Shown: in pieces, positions 38,870 to 49,918 of the stretch | How positions within the stretch are numbered: position 1 is the stretch's first letter | Layout: every line of letters begins with the position of its first letter | Source of the DNA: Granulosicoccus sp. | GTDB taxonomy: Bacteria > Pseudomonadota > Gammaproteobacteria > Granulosicoccales > Granulosicoccaceae | Assembly (NCBI GenBank): GCA_023301725.1 | Contig: JALZUD010000028.1 | Span: forward strand, 1 to 54,426 | Length of the DNA: 54,426 bases | Reading direction: 5' to 3' | Notes under the pieces: model-generated | Seen by the model: only the letters and a program-made list of their open reading frames with translations | What the model was told of the DNA's origin: nothing | The model's database searches: none | Position numbers and translations under genes: made by a program

Positions 38870-39661
38870 TCAAGGGCGAGACTTTGGATTTTCCGTCGCC
38901 GACAGAATTCCTCTGAACAACGATAACTCATTGGTAGTTGGACGATTAGTCTCGAAGTAACGACGCACCTTGCGCCTGAGTAGTCGCGGATTTTCAGGAT
39001 TCAAGAAACCTGTGTCTATCATTACACGATCGAGATGTTCGAAGAAATGCTCCATGGCTGCACTGGTCGCCGGCTTCTCATCATCATCGAGCTCCACTGC
39101 TTGCTCTGAGCTGCCTCCTTTCCACTTCCCGGGCATCGGTACAGGCGCGCCTTGTGGCACCGATACAATCGCCTGAGATAACTCATACGACACCACCTGC
39201 ACAGCACTACCCAGATTGAGTGAAGAAAAATCTGGGTTGCACGGAATTCGCAGCAATCGAGTACACAAATCGAGTGATTCGTTACTCAAACCTGAACGCT
39301 CTTGACCAAACACCATGGCCACTCGATGATTCTGCGCAGCATCTGAGGCAGCTAGCTCAGCCAGTTCGTTTGCGATATCACGGCACGACTTCAGAGGCAC
39401 CGCCATTTGACGCGCTCTGGCGCTAGTGCCTATGACCGTGCGGCAATCTGCAATGGCATCGCTCAAGCTACTAAATTTTTGTGCATCCTTCAAAACGTCA
39501 TTTGCGCCGGACGATCTGGCAAGTGCTTCATCGGATAGATGCGAGCAGGTATCTACCAGACGAAGCTTGGTGAAGCCCATGGTTTTCATTGCGCGCGCGG
39601 CCGCACCCAGATTTCCTGTGTGGGTTGTGCCCACCATGACAAATACTATTTCAACATTCAT
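38870..39661 (-). CDS. trmJ: tRNA (cytidine/uridine-2'-O-)-methyltransferase TrmJ
   Basis: SPOUT-family methyltransferase that modifies tRNA position 32. The 263 residues show the trefoil-knot motifs: NLGAAARAMKTMGF near the N-terminus, VFGQERSGLSNESL and the SAM-binding LNLGSAVQVVSYEL. A C-terminal helical domain of about 80 residues completes the dimer. It lies upstream of cysE (80 bp) and divergent from suhB, the conserved suhB/trmJ-cysE-isc layout. Confidence 0.95.
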   Translation of the reverse strand: MNVEIVFVMVGTTHTGNLGAAARAMKTMGFTKLRLVDTCSHLSDEALARSSGANDVLKDAQKFSSLSDAIADCRTVIGTSARARQMAVPLKSCRDIANELAELAASDAAQNHRVAMVFGQERSGLSNESLDLCTRLLRIPCNPDFSSLNLGSAVQVVSYELSQAIVSVPQGAPVPMPGKWKGGSSEQAVELDDDEKPATSAAMEHFFEHLDRVMIDTGFLNPENPRLLRRKVRRYFETNRPTTNELSLFRGILSATENPKSRP

Positions 39662-39754
39662 AGCTGAATGATGTCATACATCCTTCATAGAGTTGCCACT
39701 TGCGATCGGTTTTAGCACTACACTGTCGCTCCTCCATAACTAAGGCGAACAGTC

Positions 39755-40561
39755 ATGAATCCGATGCTCAACATCGGCATCCGAGCAGCACGCGCCGCCG
39801 GTAAAGTCATCACACAGAATCTGGATCGTTACGATCCTCTTTCAATAGAGAAAAAACAACGCAACGATTTTGTTACTGAAGTCGATCGTAAAGCAGAAGC
39901 AGATATCATCGGCATACTGCGCAAGGCTTACCCTGATCACGGCCTGCTTTGTGAAGAGTCTGGCCAGATCGGCGACAGTGATGCGGAGTACCAATGGGTC
40001 ATTGACCCATTGGATGGCACCACGAACTTTATTCATGGGCTACCGCACTTCAGTGTGTCAATAGCACTACTTAAAAATGGCCGCCCTTTTCAGGCTGTGG
40101 TTTATGACCCTATGCGCCAGGAGTTATTCACAGCTGGCAAAGGAGAAGGTGCATTTCTGGATAACAAACGATTGCGAGTATCCAGTGAAGGCCGGCTGGA
40201 AGATGCGCTACTAAACACGGGATTTCCTTACCGCGAAGGAAAAGATCTGGATTTTTTTCAACGCACTCTTCGTCATTACACCGAAAATTCTACCGGTGTC
40301 AGACGCTTGGGCTCAGCGGCCTTAGATCTGGCTTATGTTGCTGCCGGCAGAGTTGAAGGTTGTTGGCTCATCGGCATGCAAAGCTGGGATATTGCCGCAG
40401 GTGCCCTCATCGTGCGCGAGGCAGGCGGGTTGGTCAACGATTTCGATGGTGGTGACAGCTGGATGACGCAAGGCGATGTTATTGCAGCAGCTCCAAAGAT
40501 TCATCACAAGATGCTTGAGGTTATGAAGCCTTTACAAGCAGGAAGAGCTCTTAACCGATAG
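39755..40561 (+). CDS. suhB: Inositol-1-monophosphatase family protein SuhB
   Basis: Magnesium-dependent phosphatase; in E. coli also a Nus-factor partner in rRNA antitermination. The 268 residues carry CEESG, the metal motif WVIDPLDGTTNFIHG and the C-terminal SWDIAAGALIVREAGG. It is divergent from trmJ with a 93-bp shared promoter region and convergent with secF across a repeat-filled gap. Confidence 0.96.
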   Translation: MNPMLNIGIRAARAAGKVITQNLDRYDPLSIEKKQRNDFVTEVDRKAEADIIGILRKAYPDHGLLCEESGQIGDSDAEYQWVIDPLDGTTNFIHGLPHFSVSIALLKNGRPFQAVVYDPMRQELFTAGKGEGAFLDNKRLRVSSEGRLEDALLNTGFPYREGKDLDFFQRTLRHYTENSTGVRRLGSAALDLAYVAAGRVEGCWLIGMQSWDIAAGALIVREAGGLVNDFDGGDSWMTQGDVIAAAPKIHHKMLEVMKPLQAGRALNR

Positions 40562-40571
40562 TTGGCCCTGG

Positions 40572-40790
40572 ATTCCCGCCTTCGCGGGAATGGCATTTAA
40601 TCACGGGAATGACGTTTAAATTGCTGGAATGACGCGCCCCTCGTACTTCGTACTTCGTCCCCACAAAAGTGGGGATCCACGTTGCGAAAAGCCTCGATTC
40701 CCACCTTCCCGGGAATTACGCTTAATCGATGTAATGACGCTTAATTGCAGGAATAACGTTTAATCGCGGGGATGAGAATCCTCCGCGGTT
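40572..40790. repeat. Hairpins and 19-20 bp repeats between suhB and secF
   Basis: Two perfect ATTCCC-N8-GGGAAT elements (40572-40591, whose stem extends to 8 bp, and 40697-40716), each followed by a run of degenerate units with the core GGAATGACGTTTAAT: GGAAT cores at 40586, 40605 and 40625, then 40711, 40730, 40749 and 40768, spaced 19-20 bases. A third hairpin TCCCCAC-AAAA-GTGGGGA lies at 40658-40675, after a 7-base repeat (TCGTACT). The gap is convergent, so the hairpins may also end transcripts. Confidence 0.85.
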
Positions 40791-40805
40791 GTAACGCTGC
40801 CAGAT

Positions 40806-41747
40806 CTAGGGCATTGCATCATCAAACTCAGCACCCTCTTTTTCAACAGGCATGAGATCTTCTTTGGTGATACCCAGCCTTAACACTGCGAGACTTGCAA
40901 CGAAGATAGACGAGTAAGTTCCTACAACCACACCCAGTAGTAACGCCAGTGAGAAACCATGAATGATTTTTCCACCTAGGAAAAACAAAGACAACAACAC
41001 CAGCAACGTGGTGCCCGATGTAATGACCGTACGCGTTAAGGTCTGGCTTATTGAGGTATTCATGATCTCGGCGGGTGTGCCTGAACGTATGGAAAGAAAA
41101 TTCTCCCGTATGCGATCGAATACGACGATGGTGTCGTTCAAGGAATAGCCAATAACCGCTAGTATCGCTGCCAATATCGTAAGGTCGAACTCGATCTGAA
41201 ATAGCGCAAAGAAGCCAACGGTTATGATGACATCATGCGCGAGAGCCAATACAGAACCTACCGAAAACTTCTTTTCAAAACGAAACCAGACGTACATGAT
41301 AATGCCGAAGAGCGCCGTTAAAATCGCTATCCCACCCTTCTCGCGAAGCTCTTCACCCACCTGAGGTCCGACAAACTCTACTCGACGCATAGTGACTTCT
41401 GACTCGGATGCCTCAGCCAAGACTTTGAGTACATCGGTACTTATCTCCGCACTATTGGCACCTTCACGTGGTGCCATTCGAATCAATACGTCAGTGCTGG
41501 TTCCGAATGTTTGCACCATAGAATCTGGCAATGCTTCGGAACTTAATGCTGCTCGAATGTCATTCAGGTCGGGGGCAACTTCGTACCCCACCTCGATAGT
41601 GTAACCACCAGTAAAATCCACCCCTAGGCTCAATCCACGAATGGCTATGGCGAGCACGGCAACCGTCAGCAAAATGCCAGAGGTAATTACGGCGAATTGG
41701 TATCGCCCCATAAAATCGAACTTGACGTCACTAATCAGGTTTCGCAT
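40806..41747 (-). CDS. secF: Protein translocase subunit SecF
   Basis: With SecD uses the proton gradient to complete protein export. The 313 residues from ATG 41747 (MRNLISDVKFDFMG) have a first membrane helix, the SecD/SecF motif GLSLGVDFTGGYTIEV, a periplasmic domain, and five C-terminal helices including VIGYSLNDTIVVFDRIREN. A 33-residue longer frame overlaps secD sequence and is not family-like. It starts 34 bp after secD. The C-terminus is acidic. Confidence 0.97.
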   Translation of the reverse strand: MRNLISDVKFDFMGRYQFAVITSGILLTVAVLAIAIRGLSLGVDFTGGYTIEVGYEVAPDLNDIRAALSSEALPDSMVQTFGTSTDVLIRMAPREGANSAEISTDVLKVLAEASESEVTMRRVEFVGPQVGEELREKGGIAILTALFGIIMYVWFRFEKKFSVGSVLALAHDVIITVGFFALFQIEFDLTILAAILAVIGYSLNDTIVVFDRIRENFLSIRSGTPAEIMNTSISQTLTRTVITSGTTLLVLLSLFFLGGKIIHGFSLALLLGVVVGTYSSIFVASLAVLRLGITKEDLMPVEKEGAEFDDAMP

Positions 41748-41781
41748 GTGTACGGTATCCGCTAGAGCTTGAGTGAGACGA

Positions 41782-43599
41782 TCAGATGGGCAACGTGCTG
41801 AGACGACGACCGCCGTACAGCACATTGACCAACACCCGCGAACCAAAAATCGCTGTGAACATGGACGTCAGGATGCCCAGACAAAGCGTAATGGCAAAAC
41901 CTTTGATAGGTCCGGTGCCCATGCTGAACAACACGACCGCCGCAATCAAGGTAGTAATGTTTGCGTCGGCGATGGTAACGAATGCTTTGTCATAGCCTGC
42001 GGATATGGCCGATTGCACAGCACTACCGGCACGCAGTTCTTCACGTATTCGTTCAAATATAAGTACGTTGGCATCCACCGCCATACCCACTGTTAACACA
42101 ATGCCGGCAATACCCGGAAGCGTTAGGGTTGCTTGCAACATGCCAAGTACAGCGATGATCATCACCACATTTATGATCAGCGCAGCCCCGGCAATTAAAC
42201 CGAAAATGCGGTAGTAAAAGCCCATGAAAACGACAACCAGTGCAAGTCCAACGATTGCTGAGAGAAAGCCCTGACGAATATTTTCCTTTCCAAGGCTGGG
42301 GCCAATAGTGCGTTCTTCTACAATTTGCACGGGTGCTTTTAACGCACCCGCTCTGAGTAGCAAGGCCAGATCAGCAGCCTCTTGCAACTGCAATCCAGTG
42401 GTTTGGAACCGATGACTAAGGACATCATTAATGGTGGCTACATTGATCACCTCTTCAATTTTGGTCACCGTTTTAACCGGTACTCCATCGACTTCTTTTG
42501 TGTCTATGCGATTTTCTATGTAGACAACAGCCATGGGATTACCCACGTTATCTTGGGTGACTTCCTGCATGCGCCGGGCGCCCGCGTTGTCCAGATTGAC
42601 AAAAACGGCAGGGGTGCCGGAATTCTGATCTATCCCAGAGGACGCACCTTTGATTTGATCGCCGGTGACAATGATGTCCCGATCAAGCGTGATGGTTGAG
42701 CCATCCGTACGATTCCTATAAGCCCGTCCATCAGAGCGCGTTGAGACCAAACGGTATTCAAGAGTCGCTGTTGCACCTAAAATTTCTTTGGCGCGGGCAG
42801 TGTCTTGCACACCTGGCAATTGCACCACAATTCGATCAGCGCCCTGCTGTTGTATCACAGGCTCTGATACACCCAGCTCGTTGATACGATTACGCAGCGT
42901 AGTGATGTTTTGTTGTAGAGCGCTGCGTTGTTCTTCTTGTGCAGCCTGCTCCAGCAAATTAGCCGTTATGTACGCATAGCCATCTTCTTCGCGGGTTTCA
43001 AAGAACAGATCGAAGTTATCTTCCCTGAAAGCTGCAAACATCGCGTCCCGATCAGCAACCTCGTTAAATCGCGCACTCAACACACCGTCATCGTGAGATA
43101 TTGACGTACCACGAATTCTTGCTGAGCGAACCTCACGCTTCCACGCCGGCACATAACTCTCTTCAGCCGAGGTGATAGCAGAGTTCATATCCACTTCCAT
43201 CAGAAAATGGACGCCACCGCGCAGGTCTAGCCCCAGATTCATGGGCTCTGCTATTCCACGCAGCCATTCCGGACTCGCAGGTTCGAGATTAAGCGTTACG
43301 GTGTATTCATTAGGGTCTAATTCGGCAGCGACCACATCACGTGCCTTGATTTGCTCGTCTTCAGAGCCAAATAGTGCGAGAAAGCGACCGTTTTCCAGTC
43401 GAATTTCGGAATCAGCAAAGCCTTCGTCTGCAAGTACTTCTGTGAGGTTTTTTATATCTTGAGCAGACAGGTCGGCATTCCTTCCCGATACCTGTACGGC
43501 GGGATCACTGCCAAAAACATTGGGCAGTGCATATAAAAGGCCCGTCAAAACAGTGAGTGCCAGCAGTAGCGGCCTCCAGATCGGGTTGGAATTTGTCAT
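41782..43599 (-). CDS. secD: Protein translocase subunit SecD
   Basis: RND-like inner-membrane component of the Sec auxiliary complex. The 605 residues have an N-terminal helix (about 8-26), the MNLGLDLRGGVHFLMEVDM motif, a large periplasmic region (P1 head and base), and six membrane segments including GIVLTVGMAVDANVLIFERI. It is in the order yajC-secD-secF with two bases between yajC and secD, so it is part of one operon. Confidence 0.98.
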   Translation of the reverse strand: MTNSNPIWRPLLLALTVLTGLLYALPNVFGSDPAVQVSGRNADLSAQDIKNLTEVLADEGFADSEIRLENGRFLALFGSEDEQIKARDVVAAELDPNEYTVTLNLEPASPEWLRGIAEPMNLGLDLRGGVHFLMEVDMNSAITSAEESYVPAWKREVRSARIRGTSISHDDGVLSARFNEVADRDAMFAAFREDNFDLFFETREEDGYAYITANLLEQAAQEEQRSALQQNITTLRNRINELGVSEPVIQQQGADRIVVQLPGVQDTARAKEILGATATLEYRLVSTRSDGRAYRNRTDGSTITLDRDIIVTGDQIKGASSGIDQNSGTPAVFVNLDNAGARRMQEVTQDNVGNPMAVVYIENRIDTKEVDGVPVKTVTKIEEVINVATINDVLSHRFQTTGLQLQEAADLALLLRAGALKAPVQIVEERTIGPSLGKENIRQGFLSAIVGLALVVVFMGFYYRIFGLIAGAALIINVVMIIAVLGMLQATLTLPGIAGIVLTVGMAVDANVLIFERIREELRAGSAVQSAISAGYDKAFVTIADANITTLIAAVVLFSMGTGPIKGFAITLCLGILTSMFTAIFGSRVLVNVLYGGRRLSTLPI

Positions 43600-43601
43600 G
43601 C

Positions 43602-43925
43602 TTATATACTTTTCAAAGTGCCTGTGGGTAGCAATGCAGCCACTGCCTGCTTCTGGACGTTGACTTCGACTCCTTCAGCAACCCTCACTGAAAGGTACGC
43701 ATCGCCAACTTTTGTGACTGTGCCGCCCAAGCCGCCATTAGTGACTACTTCATCGCCTTTCTTCAAAGCACCTACCATGCCCTTATGCTCTTTCATACGC
43801 TTTTGCTGAGGGCGAATCATAAGAAAATAGAAGATAGGCAGCATGAGTAGTAATGGCAGAATGCCCATGATGGAGCCGCCTGCACCTGCGCCCTGTGCGT
43901 AGGCATTGCTAATAAAGAAGTCCAT
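43602..43925 (-). CDS. yajC: Preprotein translocase accessory protein YajC
   Basis: Small SecDF partner. The 107 residues have an N-terminal stretch ending AYAQG, one membrane helix (about 20-38, LPLLLMLPIFYFLMIRPQQ), and the cytoplasmic domain with GDEVVTNGGLGGTVTKVGD. Two bases separate it from secD. Its 5' side faces a 389-bp gap filled with repeats, so the operon with tgt is interrupted or has its own promoter there. Confidence 0.97.
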   Translation of the reverse strand: MDFFISNAYAQGAGAGGSIMGILPLLLMLPIFYFLMIRPQQKRMKEHKGMVGALKKGDEVVTNGGLGGTVTKVGDAYLSVRVAEGVEVNVQKQAVAALLPTGTLKSI

Positions 43926-44102
43926 GGTGATTACCCTTGTCTATTATTGATACGAAAGATTGATTGTAGGAACGATCAACCGCCCTAGATTATGCCATAG
44001 GCACTGGACAGAACTATTCATGGGGATAAAAACTCGACTTAAAAAGACCATCGGGTTGAAAACACTGCGACAGTATTTGAAATAAGCCCGAATGGCCGTC
44101 AG

Positions 44103-44200
44103 TTGAGCGGCAATGGTTGAGCGGAAATACCTGAGCGGTAATAGTTGAGCGGCAAAATCTGAGCGGCAATACCTAGGCGGAAATAGTTGAGCGAAAATAG
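44103..44200. repeat. 14-bp tandem array (seven units) between yajC and tgt
   Basis: Seven contiguous 14-base units with consensus TTGAGCGGCAATAG, starting at 44103, 44117, 44131, 44145, 44159, 44173 and 44187. Each unit differs from the consensus at one to three bases. It lies in the 389-bp gap 43926-44314; the rest of the gap holds palindromic elements and no convincing gene. Confidence 0.95.
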
Positions 44201-44209
44201 TGGAAAACG

Positions 44210-44270
44210 ATTCCCGCGAATACGAGAATTCAAACGCCATAGCCGCACGGATCCACGTTTTCGCGGGGAT
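44210..44270. repeat. Two degenerate ATTCCC-N8-GGGAAT palindromes
   Basis: At 44210-44229 ATTCCC-N8-GAGAAT and at 44251-44270 ATCCAC-N8-GGGGAT: both 20 bases with 8-base centres, each a diverged form of the elements in the suhB-secF gap. They sit directly after the 14-bp array. Confidence 0.65.
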
Positions 44271-44314
44271 GACGAGCTCACGACAGCGCCATTAGATTTA
44301 GCCTTAAGGGTAAG

Positions 44315-46560
<2,246 letters not shown>

Positions 46561-46566
<6 letters not shown>

Positions 46567-46593
46567 TGCTAACTCAATGCTAACTCAATGCTA
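46561..46593. repeat. 11-bp tandem repeat over the queA start
   Basis: Three identical 11-base units (ACTCAATGCTA on the plus strand) followed by a partial copy. On the coding strand each unit offers a TTGAG, so TTG codons recur in three different frames; only the last is in the queA frame. Gain or loss of a unit would not shift the coding frame but would change what precedes the start. Confidence 0.95.
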
Positions 46594-46630
46594 AATCAAA
46601 GCTGGCTTATATATTTAAAGCGTTTGCAGA

Positions 46631-46717
46631 TGGTGCCTCGGGCGAGACTTGAACTCGCACTCTGTTACCAGAACCGGATTTTGAATCCGGCGTGTCTACC
46701 AATTCCACCACCAAGGC
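46631..46717 (-). tRNA. tRNA-Leu(CAA)
   Basis: 87 bases with encoded CCA and a long variable arm. Acceptor GCCTTGG pairs with CCGAGGC (one G-U); anticodon loop TTCAAAA with CAA between CCGGA/TCCGG; T arm GAGTTCAAGTC. It is immediately upstream of queA on the same strand, a placement also seen in Pseudomonas. Confidence 0.97.
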
Positions 46718-46766
46718 TCTGCAAGGCGCTAGTGTATTCACTTTGCTTCGCAAGAACAAGCGTGAG

Positions 46767-46797
46767 TTCAAAAGTTTGCCCTCATCGGGCAAACTTT
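46767..46797 (-). terminator. Terminator after the phosphoribosyltransferase gene
   Basis: Perfect 11-bp stem AAAGTTTGCCC/GGGCAAACTTT with a 5-base loop; on the minus strand the stem ends in a short T run (TTTTG). It lies 42 bp after the stop codon at 46840 and ends the lapB-pyrF-phosphoribosyltransferase transcript before tRNA-Leu. Confidence 0.75.
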
Positions 46798-46839
46798 ATG
46801 GCAAACAACGATGCAAAAAGCTATTCAGTACAGAAAAAT

Positions 46840-47439
46840 TCACTCTTCTCGCAGCTTTGCTGGCTCTATTATCCCTTCCAGCGAATTCATAACTTCGAGA
46901 AGGTGCGGCTTGTTCTGAACAATTTCGGATCGGGACAAACCCTCCATCTCATGAGGAAACACCAACCAATCATTGGTTTTGTGCGCACAGAAATCGGGAG
47001 CAAAGTCAGTGCGATTCTTTTCGGGTTTGAAGTACGCTGTGGCGACTCGTATGTCGTGTGGAAGATTCTTGCGAGATTTTTCCCGTAATTTTTTCAATAT
47101 GGCGCTCACACTGAGGCCCGTATCGAAAACATCATCAACGATAAGCAGCGAGTCTTCTGAATTCATGGCTGATGTCAGATAACTGAGCCCATGCACCCTG
47201 ACCTTGTTCTCGCGCTTATTCATGGCTGAATAAGATGAGGTGCGGATCGAAATGTGATCGGTTTCAACACCGTAAAAATCCAGTAATTCTTGCACCATGA
47301 TGCCAACGGGCGTACCGCCACGCCAAACGCCCACAATATAATCAGGCCTGAACCCACTGGCAAGAATCTGCCGCCCCAACTCCAGTGAGTCTTCAAGAAG
47401 TTGTTGGGCGGAGATATAAATTTTTGTGTTAGCACTCAT
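46840..47439 (-). CDS. Purine phosphoribosyltransferase (hypoxanthine/xanthine type)
   Basis: Type I phosphoribosyltransferase of 199 residues. The PRPP-binding motif LLIVDDVFDTGLS is at 98-110, and an N-terminal substrate loop VGVWRGGTPVGIMV is present. The C-terminal hood with NDWLVFPHEME resembles Gpt/Hpt-like proteins that recognise 6-oxopurines by stacking. Salvage of hypoxanthine or xanthine is the likely role; base specificity cannot be fixed from sequence alone. It follows pyrF by four bases, so purine salvage and pyrimidine synthesis genes are co-transcribed here. Confidence 0.85.
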   Translation of the reverse strand: MSANTKIYISAQQLLEDSLELGRQILASGFRPDYIVGVWRGGTPVGIMVQELLDFYGVETDHISIRTSSYSAMNKRENKVRVHGLSYLTSAMNSEDSLLIVDDVFDTGLSVSAILKKLREKSRKNLPHDIRVATAYFKPEKNRTDFAPDFCAHKTNDWLVFPHEMEGLSRSEIVQNKPHLLEVMNSLEGIIEPAKLREE

Positions 47440-47443
47440 TGTT

Positions 47444-48223
47444 CTAAGCTGGACGATTAGGTGATATTTGACTAGCGGCTATTTGTACTTCGGCATTTAA
47501 GGCATGCAGCACTTCAACCGGAGAGGTGGCTTGAGTTACGGGTCGACCAATGACTAAGTAATCGCTACCGCCAACGATAGCGTCATAGGGTGTTAGCGTG
47601 CGGCGCTGATCGTCTGGGGCACCTCCGTGGCTGGTTATCTGACTCACAGGCACTTCTCCATCTTTATCGGGACGAATGCCCGGAGTAATGATGAGAAAAT
47701 TGTTGTCGGCGATACGTCGAATGAGAGCAACTTCATGCGGCGAACACACTACCCCGTCCATAGAGGCTGAATGCGCAAGTCGCGCCAGTTTATCCACTTG
47801 GTTTGAAGGCTCCTTATCCAAACCAACAGCCGCCATCTCAGCACGATCAAGGCTGGTGAGTACAGTAACCGCAACAATTCGCGTCCCTCCTCCAGTTTGC
47901 GCGTCGGTATCGTATTTGTTAACAGCCTCTCTGGCAGCATTCATCATTGCCGGGCCACCACTAGCGTGCAATGTGACCATCCAGACGCCCAATGCGGATG
48001 CTGCCTGCAATGCACTGGCGACCGTATTGGGTATGTCGTGGTATTTCAAATCAAGAAACACATCGAAACCCTGGTTCTGCAGCTGCTCTATCAAGGCTGG
48101 ACCGCCTAGCGTGAACAGTTGACTGCCTACTTTCAGCCTCGTTAACGAGGGGTCGATTCTGGAAACGAAATCTTGAGCTTTAGCTACATCTGCAAAATCC
48201 AACGCTGTAATTATTCTGTTCAT
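47444..48223 (-). CDS. pyrF: Orotidine 5'-phosphate decarboxylase
   Basis: Final step of UMP synthesis. The 259 residues form a TIM barrel with the catalytic Asp58-Lys60-Asp63 set in VFLDLKYHDIPNTV, the substrate loop with TPGIRPDKDGE, and phosphate-binding DYLVIGRPVTQA. The start overlaps the lapB stop (ATGA). The lapB-pyrF pair is conserved in gammaproteobacteria. Confidence 0.97.
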   Translation of the reverse strand: MNRIITALDFADVAKAQDFVSRIDPSLTRLKVGSQLFTLGGPALIEQLQNQGFDVFLDLKYHDIPNTVASALQAASALGVWMVTLHASGGPAMMNAAREAVNKYDTDAQTGGGTRIVAVTVLTSLDRAEMAAVGLDKEPSNQVDKLARLAHSASMDGVVCSPHEVALIRRIADNNFLIITPGIRPDKDGEVPVSQITSHGGAPDDQRRTLTPYDAIVGGSDYLVIGRPVTQATSPVEVLHALNAEVQIAASQISPNRPA

Positions 48224-49416
48224 TCGCCTTCCACACCGATAATGGTTGAAACTGAGTCCCAGCTTGCACAGCTAGGACATCGCCAGTGCATAACGTTACC
48301 CTGAAATCCGCACGAGCGGCAGCGGTAGGCAGGTTTATCTTCCATTACTTGATCAAGCAAGTTACAAATAATCTGTACTTTAGCTTTTTCATCAGGCTTG
48401 CTTAGCGCAATCTGATCATGCACCCAATCGCGAAGCCCCTTCAGCGACGGCCGTTTCAGAATTTGGTCCTTAAAGAAGCGATCAGCTAATTGCTCTCCAG
48501 CCTGCTCTGCAATCACCTGCCGGGTTTTTTGAATAACCGAATACGCATTTTTTTGTTGCTGAATGCGCCGTACAAACTGCTCCAGTGCATGTTTGTCACC
48601 TACGCCGTGAAGAGCTGCAAAAAGTTTTTCTATGATGACTGGCATCAGGGCTGCATCGATGCTCTCAACCTTTGTGAAATGGGCAACCGCTTGCTTGTAG
48701 TTCTTTTCGCGCAAAGCAATGTCGGCCAAGTGCGCGTGCGCTCTTGCACTTGCTGGCCACTGCCGTAAAGCCTGCGTCAATAGCCGACGAGCCTCACTAT
48801 CGTTATCGTCTGCACTGGCAAGTTCGGCTAATTCGCAGTAGTAATGGGACAGTTTTTGCGCTACTGATTTCTGCGCAACCGATTTTTGTGCAAACAACAC
48901 ATCACAGGCGCTTTTATACTCCAAAGCAATGGTTACAGCTTGAGGCCAGTCTTGCTCGCTTTCATGAAGTTTTAGCAAACTGTCGTAGGCCTCGACCAAT
49001 CGATGACCAGACTGGATGAGCTCTCGCAACTGAGCCTCAGAGCGATCCGTCAAGCCAGCAGCCTCATAATCGCGTGCCACCTCGAACTGTGCATCCACAC
49101 GAACATCTTGATCTAGTGTGTGCTTGGCCATGATGCTTTCATGGATGCGGATAGCCCGGTCAAATTCACCTCGCCGCCTATAAAGATTACCCAGTGCAAT
49201 ATGCGTCTCGGCTGCGTCTCGCCCTCCGTCAGTGAATGAGTCAAACACCTGCTTATCGGATTCAGATTCTGATAGCAGCTGATTAATCTCCTCGTGAAAA
49301 CGTTGCGAGTAGTTCCAGAATTTGCGGTTGCCACCCATGTCACGACCAAGCGCTGCGAACCAACCGCAAGCCGCCGCTAGGGGCAACAGAAACCAAATGA
49401 GATTTGACCAGAGCAT
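48220..49416 (-). CDS. lapB: Lipopolysaccharide assembly protein LapB
   Basis: Membrane-anchored TPR protein that controls LpxC turnover through FtsH and coordinates LPS assembly. The 398 residues have a membrane helix at 5-22, several TPR repeats (for example AAETHIALGNLYRRRGEFDRAI), and a C-terminal rubredoxin-type zinc module with CRSC and CPSC pairs. A short in-frame duplication (VAQKS twice) comes from a 15-bp tandem repeat. The usual upstream partner lapA is missing; a MAPEG-family gene lies there instead, 15 bp away. Confidence 0.95.
   Translation of the reverse strand: MLWSNLIWFLLPLAAACGWFAALGRDMGGNRKFWNYSQRFHEEINQLLSESESDKQVFDSFTDGGRDAAETHIALGNLYRRRGEFDRAIRIHESIMAKHTLDQDVRVDAQFEVARDYEAAGLTDRSEAQLRELIQSGHRLVEAYDSLLKLHESEQDWPQAVTIALEYKSACDVLFAQKSVAQKSVAQKLSHYYCELAELASADDNDSEARRLLTQALRQWPASARAHAHLADIALREKNYKQAVAHFTKVESIDAALMPVIIEKLFAALHGVGDKHALEQFVRRIQQQKNAYSVIQKTRQVIAEQAGEQLADRFFKDQILKRPSLKGLRDWVHDQIALSKPDEKAKVQIICNLLDQVMEDKPAYRCRSCGFQGNVMHWRCPSCASWDSVSTIIGVEGE
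48853..48897. repeat. 15-bp tandem repeat inside lapB
   Basis: Three contiguous 15-base units (TTTTTGCGCTACTGA and variants) encoding VAQKS-like pentapeptides between TPR repeats. The unit length is a multiple of three, so the frame is kept. Confidence 0.85.
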
Positions 49417-49431
49417 GGCGGTTAGCGGCAG

Positions 49432-49854
49432 CTAAGCCAGCAGCACCACGATTAGCATGATGCCGGTAGCCATGAAGCCACACCCCCAGATTATTGATCG
49501 CCATGGCACCCAGTCAAATGCATATGCCAGCACATAAACAATACGGCTCAAGAGATATACCCACGCGCAAGTTGCTGTGACGACGGTTGACTGCTCAGAT
49601 AAAGCAACGGCCACCACGGCAATGGTGAAAAGTGCCAAGCCTTCAAAATGGTTGTTCAATGCACGAATTAAGCGTGCGGTGCGCACATCTACTTGCCCCT
49701 GAATAGAGCCGCCCAGTTTGTCCGGATCTCTGGATGATGTGGTTTTAGCTGCACCCAATTGCAAATTAACCGGCACAGCCATCAAGATGTACTGTACGTA
49801 TTGCCACAAAGCGGCGAGCACAAGAACTTTAATTTCAATGATCATAAGCTGCAT
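49432..49854 (-). CDS. MAPEG-family membrane protein
   Basis: A 140-residue protein with four hydrophobic segments (about 8-28, 70-86, 90-110, 118-139). The signature RLIRALNNHFEGLALF corresponds to the glutathione-binding region of the MAPEG superfamily. Bacterial members are mostly uncharacterised; glutathione transferase or peroxidase activity is possible but unproven. The start is ATG 49854 or 49845, neither with a clear ribosome-binding site. It sits where lapA is expected, but shows no LapA similarity. Confidence 0.8.
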   Translation of the reverse strand: MQLMIIEIKVLVLAALWQYVQYILMAVPVNLQLGAAKTTSSRDPDKLGGSIQGQVDVRTARLIRALNNHFEGLALFTIAVVAVALSEQSTVVTATCAWVYLLSRIVYVLAYAFDWVPWRSIIWGCGFMATGIMLIVVLLA

Positions 49855-49918
49855 TATGCGTTACATGGGGGCCTGAATGTTCTGGATATGTGCGAGCAGG
49901 CTGTGTGCCTGAAGATCG

